DNA from: Ypsolopha sequella
Taxonomy: Eukaryota > Arthropoda > Insecta > Lepidoptera > Ypsolophidae
Assembly (NCBI GenBank): GCA_934047225.1
Contig: CAKOHE010000074.1
Span: forward strand, 459,385 to 523,384
Direction of reading: 5' to 3'
Length of the DNA stretch: 64,000 nucleotides
Position numbers and translations under genes: made by a program. Positions 11,763 through 21,345 of the stretch are shown here, in pieces. Numbering within the stretch: the stretch's first letter is position 1; each line of letters starts with the position of its first letter. The notes beneath the pieces are model-generated. The model worked only from the letters and a program-made list of their open reading frames with translations, ran no database searches and was not told the DNA's origin.

Positions 11763-11890
11763 TTATTTCACATTTTTTAGTGTTGCTGGGTTAAATTGCG
11801 AGGTATAGGTAGTTCTTGCAAACGTGGTATTAATATGAAACGAAGTTCAAGTGAGTATAAGTAGCCATGTTTGAGTAGCTTCCTGCTATC

Positions 11891-12575
11891 AGCACCCTAA
11901 CACAACATGATTACCGCAATCTCGAGTTATGTGCTGTCATCCGTTGAAGAGTTCTACGGTGATGAAGCCAAGATCGAAGGTCAGGTGGGTACGCTGGCAA
12001 TTTTCAGCAATGCCCTGCAATGAGCACCCTAACACAAACTGGTTGCCGCAATCCAAAGTTATGTGCTGTCATCCGTTGAGGAGTTCTATGCTGATGAAGC
12101 CAGGATCGAAGGTCAGGTGGGTATTCTGATAATCTCCAAGTAATACCCTTGAATCAGCACCCTAACGCAGTGATTGCCGCAATCTCGAGTTATGTGCTCT
12201 GATCCTTTGAAGAGTTCTATGGTGAATATGTTGATGAAGCCAGGATCGAAGGTCAGGTGGAAGAATGTCGATTTTCAAGTAATACCTTGTAATCAGCACC
12301 CAAGTACATAGCGATTGCCTCAATTTCGAGCGATATGCTATCATTTTCTGAGGAGTTCCACTGCCTATCTCTGAAGACCTTCATCAGATCATGACCAAAC
12401 CCAAAATGGGACCTACCTGGATGTATACTCTTTCAAACAAAAAAAGAATTGTTCAAATCGGTTGGGAAATGACGGAGTTATGGAGTAACAACGCCAAAAA
12501 AAAAAAAAAAAAAAAAAAACATACAGTCGAATTGAGAACCGCCTCCTTTTTGAAGTCGGTTAAAAAAAAAAACGC
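11891..12575. repeat. 133-bp tandem repeat (about 3.5 units) with A-rich tail
   Basis: Units start with agcaccctaa or agcacccaag at 11891, 12023, 12156 and 12295, at spacings of 132, 133 and 139 bp. Each holds gttatgtgctgtcatccg-like and gatcgaaggtcaggtgg blocks. The fourth unit degrades, followed by a segment ending gaagtcggttaaaaaa and containing a run of about 23 A near 12496-12518. This tail is common in lepidopteran sequence as I remember it, and the whole looks like one non-autonomous element. Open frames inside are repeat artefacts. Confidence 0.75.
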
Positions 12576-12599
12576 AAGAATGGCTCCGGTCAATGGACT

Positions 12600-13370
12600 A
12601 TAAAGAGATTGAGAACCTTCTAGGAGCAGTAAAATAATACTTTACATTCTTCACATTTTTACTTTTTCTTAATAATCCTACCTATTATTATTGAAATAAA
12701 TGTATTAGTTTTGAAATTGATCTCTATCATAAATTACACACATACACACACACATACACCCTCTCATATCACCTACCCTATTCCAAATAAATTGTATCAG
12801 TGTGAGCTTCAAATTCTTAATTTTAAATTCTCAAACTGTAATTTAATTTTATTTTAATTATTATTTTATTTTTATTTTTATTTTGTAATCCTAATTTTGT
12901 ATCTTAATTTTTTTTTTATCTTAATTCTATGATTAATTTATAATTTGATTGACATTTTTTAACTTAATTTTTATTTAATTTTAATTCAGTCATATAATTC
13001 GTATTAGATGTAAATTCATATTTTAATCAATTTATTATAATTTTAAATTCAATGTAATTAATGGTAACTGAGTAATTTATTGTAGCTAAGATCTGTGTTT
13101 TTAATTTTGTATAATCAGCAAACTAACAGCATGTAACACCAAAGTTACAGTGCGTGATTGTGACAATAATGATCGATCAATCACTGTATTATGTTTACTA
13201 CAACTAAAACTAATTTGATTTTTCATTTTGAGATTGATGGGGATTGTCAATGGGGATTTGTGGAATAACCCAAAGCGATTAAATAATTTCTTGGTAAAGT
13301 CCAAATATGATTTTTCGAGCTTAGAAAAAAAGTAGCAGGTTGTGTTAGAGATACAGCCGTTAATTATTTT
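12600..13370. other. AT-rich, no gene
   Basis: It contains a short CA-rich microsatellite (about 12733-12760) and a long stretch dominated by ttaattttaat-like words (12800-13080). Nothing coding was seen. Confidence 0.6.
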
Positions 13371-13374
13371 TCAA

Positions 13375-13745
13375 TGCATGTGCTCGTAAAGGCCCACTTT
13401 TTATGCATCAAAACCGAACAAAAAGTAGATTATTTTGCCCTAGGGCTTTATTATTATTATTTTTTTTTAATTTATTTACAATGGTTGGCTAACCTGTAGC
13501 CTTTCCTTTGTACCATAGATGTTATACTTTTTTTTTCCACTGTTTAACGGCTCTGGATACAGTCCTTTTGAGCCAATTATAATAAAGTTCACAAGATTAT
13601 ATTTATTTTCATTTCCTCACACTATGCATTGAAAAACGTAGTATGATACACGGGCGTAAAAGCAATAAATTACTCGGTTACGTTTAAAACACTCGTGATT
13701 TATTCCTTTTCGCCCTAGTGACATAAACTTTTATAACTGGATACT
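13375..13745 (-). repeat. Interspersed repeat, copy B (inverted)
   Basis: This is the reverse-oriented partner of 950-1365. It shares gccctagggc, gagccaattataat and acgggcgtaaaagcaataaa. Confidence 0.6.
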
Positions 13746-14289
13746 TCTTACGTCACCTCTTTACTAAATCACAGAGGAAGGAACTAATGGCGACCATAGA
13801 TATGATAATAATATATTATGTCAGTGAAGGCAGCGCATTCGCTTACGGCGTAATTCTTTTTTATTATTCCGGTCAAATAAGCATTAACTTTTCATGAAAA
13901 ATAACAAATAATGAACGATTGAAAAACGTAATAATCAAAGTATCGACAAAAAAACGTAGAAATCGAATTATCCCTTGTTGAAAAAGTTGGTCCCGGAAGT
14001 GACGTATAAGTTCTGAACATGCGCCTATACGAGATGCTACAAATAAAAACAAGATATATCCACTTGAAAAAAAAGTGTCGAAGTATGAATCCCCTCCTTT
14101 ATTGAATTCGATTAAAACCGGTCAAGACGGAGTCGGGTTTACGTATCGACCGGTCCGCATCCTGTAAGAAAGTCAATAAATTGTAATAGAAAGTGTACGA
14201 GCGGAAATTTTAAATTTTGACACTAAACATTATTAAAAATTTCAACTGTTATAACACAAATATTTTGAAAAAAAAAGTCGACAGATGAC

Positions 14290-14357
14290 GTATCGCTTTT
14301 ATACACTTTTTTATCGCTAACAAGGGTTGGCGATAAAAAAGTGTATAAAAGCGATAC
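14290..14357. repeat. Perfect 28-bp-arm hairpin
   Basis: The left arm gtatcgcttttatacact (continuing through ttttttatcgc) is perfectly mirrored after a 12-base loop (taacaagggttg). It lies 300 bp upstream of the ABCG exon. Confidence 0.9.
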
Positions 14358-14657
14358 GATGAAAACGTAACGGTCGAAATTTTACACTTTTTTTTGGCCT
14401 AGCCCTCATCCACCAAGCGTCTGACTTTCCAAAAATATTTACAACATATACAATATTTTTTACTAATATTTTGATTCAATCCTGGCCTGAGGATTTTTTT
14501 TAATGATGTTTGTCTTAATTACTTGAATAGTTACTAATATTTAAAATATCCAAAGCGATGGATTTTGCTATAAACCATATACCAAAATGTACTTCAAAAT
14601 TAAATTTAAACGAGTCTCAATAAAAGTCCCGTGCAAACTGATATATCCCGTCCCCAG

Positions 14658-15023
14658 ATGGTAGCAATCCTGATCGGCGTCATCTACTTCGGCCAGAACT
14701 TGGACCAGCGGGCCTATTGTGTATCTCTAGTTGCCTTCTGGACTGGGTGTCTATCATCAAAAACATAGATATACTATCGACTTCCGATGTCCTAAGGATA
14801 TTTTCGCACTTGAAGTGACGACACAGATTGTTAATAGTTCAATACCCACTAAAGGCAATTTTGAAATTTCAGTTTTTAGCTATGTTTTTGATGATAGGCA
14901 CCTCGTGCAGTTGGCAACTAACGATACAGAATAGGGGGGCAGGACGGAGTGATGAACATCAACGGAGCCATCTTCATGTTCCTCACCAACATGACCTTCC
15001 AGAACATCTTCGCTGTCATCAAT
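14658..15023 (+). pseudogene. White-like ABCG transporter exon, interrupted by a MITE
   Basis: The exon starts after a good acceptor (cccgtccccag) and ends at a donor ATCAAT|GTGAGT. The first part encodes MVAILIGVIYFGQNLDQ. After the inserted element the frame resumes with [18 protein letters not shown] and then [28 protein letters not shown] is diagnostic of the white/ABCG half-transporter membrane domain, an eye-pigment precursor or lipid exporter. White is the closest match I recall; scarlet and other ABCG paralogues are possible. The insertion (14709-14939) brings a stop 20 codons in (tag after tcatcaaaaaca), so the exon cannot give an intact protein unless the element is spliced out. No other ABCG exon was found in the window. 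It may be a null allele or a pseudogene. Confidence 0.85.
14709..14939 (+). repeat. 231-bp MITE, copy 2, inside the ABCG exon
   Basis: This is nearly identical to 6117-6347. The codons on either side (GAC CAG and GAC GGA) join perfectly when the insert is removed with one copy of a flanking CAG (14706-14708 and 14940-14942). That supports a 3-bp target duplication. Insert plus duplication is 234 bp, a multiple of three, but internal stops are present. Confidence 0.88.
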
Positions 15024-16281
15024 GTGAGTACAAACTACAAACAGATTCAACTGCCAATAGGCTGGCACTTCGGCAGACCAAGCGGAATTGACTTCATTTT
15101 ACACAGAGGAGCTGAATCGGGGGTCGGGCGGCAGGGCGGTCCAGATTAGGCTGATTACAAAACGCGGCGATCATTCAGGTATTTTATTTTTAGAAAGAAA
15201 GACATTTATTCGGTGGAGAGTGAAAAACACAAGAAAAGAAAAGACAGTGACACAGATAATTATACATTAATGCTTATAACAAACATGAAGATAATAACAA
15301 ATGTACAAATATGAGCAATATATACATTCTCTTGCTTTCATCGCCACCGAATAGGCCGCAACTCAGCATGTTGCTGTGCCGAGATAATACATATCCATAA
15401 AAATATATATACCCCGACACAACGCTGGTATTCTGTTACGGCCAGTGCGAGTGACTTGCGGTAGCAAATGCATAGTTTCTTGCCACTGATAAAGTATCTA
15501 CAAATATCTCTTTACAGCTTCTAATGTTAATAACATAATAGGAACAACCTACAATTCAAATATACAAAATTAAGTATATACACGAAAATTTTAATAATTA
15601 TTTCTTAATTATTAAAAAAAAATGCACGAACATTATGTTGGAGGAGATTCCAAAAAACATAATAGCATGAGAGCACACTGGGATTAATATAAGTACAACA
15701 TGAAAAAGTGAAAGCAAGTTAATTTGACTACAGGTCGAATAAGGTCTAACTCCTTTTTAGGGTTCCGTAGTACCTAAAAGGTATAAAAGGAACCTTTATG
15801 GTGAGACTCCGACTCCGTTGTGCGTCCGTCCGTCCATACGTCACAGCCCCATAAATAAAATAAAATAGTTCTTTATAATAAGGCAACGAAGACCCATTGG
15901 AAAACACATTAAAATACACAATTTAAATAACAAAAAAAAACAAAAGAATAGGATTGTTAACTCTATTTTATCTATTTATTCCATATTCGACTGACGACGG
16001 CCCCAAGTGGGTCGAAATATATATCAAACGTTTTATTTTTTATTTATTTCAACCATAATATTCATAAAAATCTGTATATATATGGTTGATAATGAAACCC
16101 CTAGCTTTATTGAAATCTATGAATCCAAATCACTAACAGAACACAGAATCGTAAAAAAAAAGGTTTTTTTTCCCCCATATTTTTATCGGGAAAAGTTTCC
16201 AAATTGCGAATAAAATGGCCAAGCTACGCGACTAGCCGCCGGGCCCCAACCATCAATGAAAAACATTCCCGTACACCTGTG
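15024..16281. other. Repeat fragments downstream of the ABCG exon
   Basis: No following ABCG exon was recognised. At 15756-15850 there is a partial copy (tttttagggttccgtag, then gcgtccgtccgtcc) of the element seen complete at 58096. At 15990-16050 the phrase ctgacgacggccccaagtgg matches a relative at 7570. The remainder is AT-rich. Confidence 0.5.
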
Positions 16282-16283
16282 TA

Positions 16284-17044
16284 CAGTGCTCGCCAATCTT
16301 TATGTCGCCTCTGAGTGAGTTACGAGTGCAAGTTTGCGCAGGTACAGTCAAGGAAACAATAATATCAACGGTTGATTATTAAATGTTTACTATAAGTGGG
16401 AAGGTGTACTTGTACCTAGCTATTGAAATATTTATTTATTATTTTAGTGCAATCTTAAGTATATAAATAAAACGCATTAATATCAAAAATAAGTAAATGT
16501 ATAATGTACAAATATAAGTAAATACGTTGTTACTTTATTTAGAGAGGTGAGACACCATCTATAAAAACTGGTTCCCTACTTGAAGAAGGAAGATTTTCGT
16601 CCAAATCACTATCGTCTGAAATGATATATCCTACATTGTCGCCTTAAAACGCTATAACGTCCGCGAGGCATAACAACAACAATAAACTTTAACAAACTAA
16701 ATCAACAAAACTTTAACAAAAATAAATCAACAAAACAACAAACAAAGGCAACAGAAACAATAAACTATAACAAACAGATTCAACGATTAATTTAACGAAT
16801 CATGGAATGTTTTCCTCGTAGGTACTTTTCAAGCAACGCGCGCGTGTGTAGTGTACGGACGTAGCACTAACACTAACGCATAGTGTTCACACCTGCTGAG
16901 AGGCGAGCGAGGGGTGTGGTGCGGCACGCAGGCGGGTGTGCTCCGCGCCCTCGCTCCTGTAACGCCCCCCTGACACCGTAAAACGGCTAGTGCGCCGATT
17001 CTTGGGGCTAGCTTCAGAGGCGACATAAAGATTGGCGAGCACTA
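16284..17044 (-). mobile_element. TA-flanked non-autonomous element (761 bp)
   Basis: The ends are CAGTGCTCGCCAATCTTTAT with GTCGCCTCTGA and its inverted copy finishing ATTGGCGAGCACTA. TA lies on each side (16282-16283 and 17045-17046), so a Tc1/mariner-type mobiliser is likely. Read on the minus strand, its body matches the two flanks of the TTAA element at 46994-47234 and 51411-51745. This copy therefore preserves the uninterrupted form, with the empty TTAA site near 16789-16792. The interior holds gccttgcctcgcgg-type text and a GC-rich block (16890-16990). No transposase. Confidence 0.88.
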
Positions 17045-17176
17045 TACCACCTACCCCCGCCCCGGCCCGCGATGCGATCGCCAGTCGCCGGCGCACCGAC
17101 GTCACGAGCGCATGCGCAAATACAATAAAAATGCAAATTTTCTCTCCCGCCGCGCAACTATTTTCGAGTCGTCACG

Positions 17177-18018
17177 ATGCCGATGTACTCTTCTCGCGAA
17201 TATTACGAAATGGTGCGAGTGTACATCCTCAGTGGAGAAAATCTTTACCGAGCGAGAACATTGTACGAAGAGGAGAGCATTCCTCGGCTTCGTGCTCAAG
17301 GAATTGTCAACGCCACGGTTCCACATCGTCAAACGATTTTAGCGGCTACTGGATTATGGTCAGTTTACTTTGCCAAGCCATGCACAAAGGGCTGGCGCGC
17401 CACGTCTGGCTATTGAGGTAGAAGATGCTGTGTTCGACTTCTTTGAGCGGCACCCCCGAGCCAGTACGCGAGACGCAGCTCAGCGGTTTGAAATTAGCCA
17501 ACCAACAGTGTGGAAATTGTTGCACTATGCTGGACTTCATGCATATCATTTTCAGACAGTGCAGCACCTGCATGAGGCTGACGCGCAAAATCGTCGCACG
17601 TTTTGTGAGTGGTTCCTTCAGAACCAAAACAAAAACATTTTACGGACTGACGAGTCAATGTTTACACGTGTGGTTCTGTACAATTGCCACAATGAACACT
17701 GGTGGTCGTACAGAAACCCACACATGATTCGCGAACATCACCATCAAGTGCGGTTCAGTGTTAATGTGTGGACCGGTATTATTGGTGACAAAGTGCTTCA
17801 GACCTCACGCCCTGTGTTTTTTTTTGTGGGGAGAAATCAAACGCCGCGTATACTCGGAGGAGTCTCAAAGCCGCGAAGAACTGAAAGACCGTATTATCAG
17901 TGCATTTAACGATGTAAAAAGTGACTTTGTAGTGCTGAGAAGGAATGCAGTGAAACGTGCTAGACTCTGTTTAGAGAGAAACGGACTGCATTTCGAACAA
18001 TTGCTGAAGTACAGCTAA
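17177..18018 (+). pseudogene. DUF4817/mariner-type transposase, decayed
   Basis: Three overlapping frames make up one transposase. Frame one (17177-17350) opens with MPMYSSREYYEMVRVYILSG, the DUF4817 helix-turn-helix type. Frame two (about 17370-17840) holds a second helix-turn-helix (RDAAQRFEISQPTVWKLL) and the first catalytic aspartate in ILRTDESMFTR, then VRFSVNVWTGIIGD. Frame three (17830-18018) has CFFLWGEIKRRVYS and the C-terminal helix, with its stop at 18016-18018. Compared with the family, the segment carrying the second aspartate (the DGAPPH region) is missing between GDKVL and LCFFLWG, so there is an internal deletion plus two frameshifts. It cannot catalyse transposition. The BEL/Pao element inserted six bases after the stop. 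Confidence 0.85.
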
Positions 18019-18024
18019 TGTTAG

Positions 18025-18443
18025 TGTTCACGCTACAACGTGACGAATCCGCGCGCATGCGCGGATGGCTAGTCTCCCCCCGCGCGCCGGCTCGAGGCGC
18101 GCGCGCGGGCGCTGGTCCTCTCTCTGTTTCGCCGCAACCGTCGACCTAACGATACGTGTGTGCATACATTCGCGCCGCCAGCCCAACTAATATCGCGTAC
18201 CTACCATTTAGGTTGTGAAAGTGTAGTGTTCACCAGTGTAGTGTTCACGTTACACCAAGACATTCTGCACATTCCTGACCAAAGCGCCAGCTTCATCAGC
18301 CCAACAAGAAGGCTCAGCCCGTCAGCGCATTCGTCGGCTCGCCCACAACATTCATCAAAGGTCAGTCAGTTTACCCACAATTCAATCAATCCAATCAATA
18401 CTTAAATCCCATCAGCCCTGCATTCCTGTAGCCAGCGGTTACA
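18025..18443 (+). repeat. 5' LTR of the BEL/Pao element
   Basis: It begins tgttcacgctacaacgtgac and ends ccagcggttaca. A GC-rich palindromic tract (gcgcgcatgcgcgg, then ggctcgaggcgcgcgcgcgg) sits in the first 100 bp, and the motif agtgttcac is repeated near 18228-18250. An 81-codon open frame inside is not a gene. Confidence 0.97.
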
Positions 18444-18475
18444 TTTTGGTCACTTCGAGCCGGTAGTAAAACATT
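18444..18475 (+). promoter_or_regulatory. Candidate primer binding site
   Basis: Directly after the 5' LTR comes ttttggtcacttcgagccgg. A site complementary to a tRNA 3' end would start TGG, and tggtcacttcgagccgg fits that form. The primer tRNA is not identified. Related words (ttttggcccttcgaaccg at 18474 and ttttggtccgtcgagcgg at 18544) follow, which is unusual. Confidence 0.4.
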
Positions 18476-19770
18476 TTGGCCCTTCGAACCGTTAGAACCA
18501 GCCCCCCTCTATTTACTACAGTCCATTTTCAATCCAAGAAAAATTTTGGTCCGTCGAGCGGAAAATTTTTGGTTTATATCACCCCCCGCCTCCCCCCCGC
18601 CGGCCCGTAACTTTGTTTGAACCAGCCCCCGTCGATTTACAGTCCATTTTCACCCGGTTAAATATTTTGCCCCCTTTCCCGGCAAAAAATATTTTGTGGT
18701 CTCGAATACCTATTGCGGGTAGGTAATTAGAACCGCCGCCGCCTAGAACATTCCATTTATCGGTATAGAACCGGCCCCGCCCGCCCCTTTACAGAATAAA
18801 CTCATTTTCATCCCGTTTGTTATTATTATTCAGCTCAGATAATATAATTATATCCATTCAGCCCAATTGTTTATTACAGTCCACTATACTTCTTTATTAA
18901 ACCCAAATTTTACGAGATTTTGCGAGATATTTTTTCGGTGCGAGTATAAATTTGCTTTATTTCGTGCATTTACGTAAGTTACGCACATACGTAAAACCCA
19001 CGTATACATAAGTTATTACGTAACGTACGTTTACGTTTACGTATTATTACGTTACCAAAGCTTGATTTGCATCATTGGATTGTCCGCTCATTTAGATCCG
19101 ATTTCGGCTAGGTAAATACATTCTTTGTTTGTTTACGCGCTCGGTGCAGTAGGTAGGTATTTTATTCTATAAATAGAATTTTCGACGACTGATGTTTTGT
19201 TGTAAATATACTGTTATGATATTTTGGTGAACAAGTTGATCAGCCCTTTTCGATATTTAATGTTACGGTAATCTCGTGCCGCAGTGATATATTGCCGTCA
19301 GTTTTTTCGTGTTATTGTCTAACAAGTTGATCAGCCCTTTTCGATATTTAATGTTACGGTAATCTCGTGTCGCAGTGATATATTGCCGACAGTTTTTTCG
19401 TGTTATTGTCTGGTTGTTTAACCGGGTATATATAGCACAAATATAGTAAACAATTTTTTTTTCTCTCTCTTCTCATCTCTGATCTTATTGTTAATGGTAC
19501 ACATATAGGGTGTTCCACGTTGGTTTATCAGCTCATATACAGGTTGTTTAAAAAAAAAAAAATTTTTTTTTTTTTTCCTCTCTTTCGTGTTTATTTAAGA
19601 GTTCCGTATTCCGTTTGAACATAGTCATTGTTACTTCATCCGCGCAAGTATCTCAGCTCTATTCATCTATCTCATTAATTATTTTAGTTGTACGTCCGCT
19701 CTTATAGTTCAGCTCAAACTCGTTGCGTATTTTATCTTAGTAATCAACCACCTAGTTTAACAAGATTAAG

Positions 19771-21339
19771 ATGCCTTCGAAATCACAAGCCGCGATGTTT
19801 CCTGAGGCCGTAAAGGCGATAGTTCTGTTAAAGGAGATCGGTGCGGCGGTCGAGGCAGGCGACAGAAAAACTTATTCTGTGGCGGACTTCACCGCTCGTT
19901 ACGCAAACATACAAAGCGTTAAAACTAAGTTAGAGAACGTATATTATGAGATCCTTGACGATGAGGATTTGTCCGACGAAACTGAGGCAGCCTACACAAA
20001 AAATTTTCAGTCGGCACTTAGCAACTATGATGCTATCCTAGTGGCATTCGAAAAATTAAAAGAAAAATCAGCTCTTCCGGACAAGACGCAACCCCTCAGC
20101 TCAGGTACACCCGTTGGTGTTCTACCAAAAATACCAATTCCGGAGTTTCACTCGAACGTTGAAGAATGGCCCTCATTTATTGCCGTTTTTAGGAGCCTCG
20201 TCAGTGAGATGGCTACAGTCTCGGATGCTGTCAAACTGCATTATTTGTTAGGCGCCCTAAAGGGTGAGGCACATGATATGGTGAAACACCTCTACCCTAC
20301 CAACGAGAATTATCCCATAGCCATGGAAATTCTCACCAAGCGTTACGACAATCGTCGCGTACTCATTGACCGATTTGTAGACATCATCATGAACCTTCCG
20401 CACATCCACATGCGCTCGGATATCCGCACATCGTTTTTGATTCCGCTTATCTCAGCGCAAAGCGCTCTCCGCAACCTCGATCTGCCCATGAAAGATTCCG
20501 ACTATGTTTTCGTGTCCATGGTGGTGCGAAAACTACAAGGCGAGCTCCGCACTCTTTTCGAGCGGAAGTACGGATCTCGTGCAACTCTGCCCACGCTCAA
20601 GAACCTCATTGAGTTTTTGGAAGAGCACGCACGCTGCAAGGAGAATGAGTCATCGTCCCTTGCGTCACAGGAGGCTCCTTCTTCAGCACGGCTCGGCCCG
20701 TCAGAAAGGCTCGCTCAGCTCAATAAGCTGCTTCAGCCCACTCGAGGTACTCCACGTCAGCCTTACCAGGCTCATCAAGAGTTCCGCCCCATAGCTCCTC
20801 GGCAGGACAATCGCTCCCCCCGTCCTATTCGTCAACCATTTATGGCATTTGAGACAGCGCCAGTTTACTCGGCCCGATCATCCCCATCACCCACTCGCCG
20901 ACAGAATTATTCGGCTCAACCTTCTTCCCCTACTGGTGGTATGCCATGCCCATACTGCAGGAATAGGGGACACAAACTCATCGCCTGCCCAGAATTTAAT
21001 AACCAACCGGTTCAAGGTCGGTGGGATTTTGTGAACTCACGCAACCGGTGCCGACGCTGTTTGGGCCCTCACTATGAGAACGAGTGCAGGTCTACACGGG
21101 CATGCAAGGAGTGTGGGCGGACTGACCACCACACTTCACTGCATCGCCATGGGGCCATGTCTCCGACACGCTCATCTGCTCATTTGCTGCCTCCGTCTCT
21201 ACGTGAGCAGCCCAGACAGCGCTCAGCGCATGAGCCTCAATACCATTCGGCACATGCTACACAGGCATATACGTCCCATCCCAACTCGCCCACTCAATCG
21301 CGATCGCCAAGTAGGTCTCGGGTAGGTAGTCAACAGTGA
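19771..21339 (+). CDS. BEL/Pao Gag protein
   Basis: This 522-residue frame begins at ATG 19771 after a 1.3-kb untranslated leader. Residues about 1-100 form a helical N-terminus, and about 115-290 match the DUF1759 Gag domain (IPIPEFHSNVEEWPSF, then LHYLLGALKGEA). Residues 300-385 are Pro/Ser-rich. Three zinc-knuckle-like clusters follow near residues 393-460 (CPYCRNRGHKLIACPE, CRRCLGPHYENEC, CKECGRTDHH), as expected for a nucleic-acid-binding nucleocapsid. The frame is intact. It ends at TGA 21337-21339, directly followed by CTA. The same frame then stays open into pol, so a Gag-Pol fusion by readthrough is plausible. Gag would build the cytoplasmic particle. Confidence 0.95.
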   Translation: MPSKSQAAMFPEAVKAIVLLKEIGAAVEAGDRKTYSVADFTARYANIQSVKTKLENVYYEILDDEDLSDETEAAYTKNFQSALSNYDAILVAFEKLKEKSALPDKTQPLSSGTPVGVLPKIPIPEFHSNVEEWPSFIAVFRSLVSEMATVSDAVKLHYLLGALKGEAHDMVKHLYPTNENYPIAMEILTKRYDNRRVLIDRFVDIIMNLPHIHMRSDIRTSFLIPLISAQSALRNLDLPMKDSDYVFVSMVVRKLQGELRTLFERKYGSRATLPTLKNLIEFLEEHARCKENESSSLASQEAPSSARLGPSERLAQLNKLLQPTRGTPRQPYQAHQEFRPIAPRQDNRSPRPIRQPFMAFETAPVYSARSSPSPTRRQNYSAQPSSPTGGMPCPYCRNRGHKLIACPEFNNQPVQGRWDFVNSRNRCRRCLGPHYENECRSTRACKECGRTDHHTSLHRHGAMSPTRSSAHLLPPSLREQPRQRSAHEPQYHSAHATQAYTSHPNSPTQSRSPSRSRVGSQQ

Positions 21340-21345
21340 CTACCT
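21337..21345 (+). promoter_or_regulatory. Putative stop-codon readthrough site (TGA CTA C)
   Basis: Gag terminates CAG TGA CTA CCT. The 34 codons from 21340 to the first pol ATG at 21442 are all sense and in frame with both gag and pol. UGA followed by CUA is an established efficient readthrough context. An alternative is a recent nonsense mutation in an originally single gag-pol frame. Confidence 0.6.

Noticed and set aside
11929..12603. Open frames within the 133-bp tandem repeats
   Set aside because: They repeat with the DNA unit, are broken by stops within one or two units and have no known domain.
18160..18405. 81-codon open frame in each LTR
   Set aside because: It is duplicated only because the LTRs are duplicated, with no domain or known LTR-encoded product in BEL/Pao elements.
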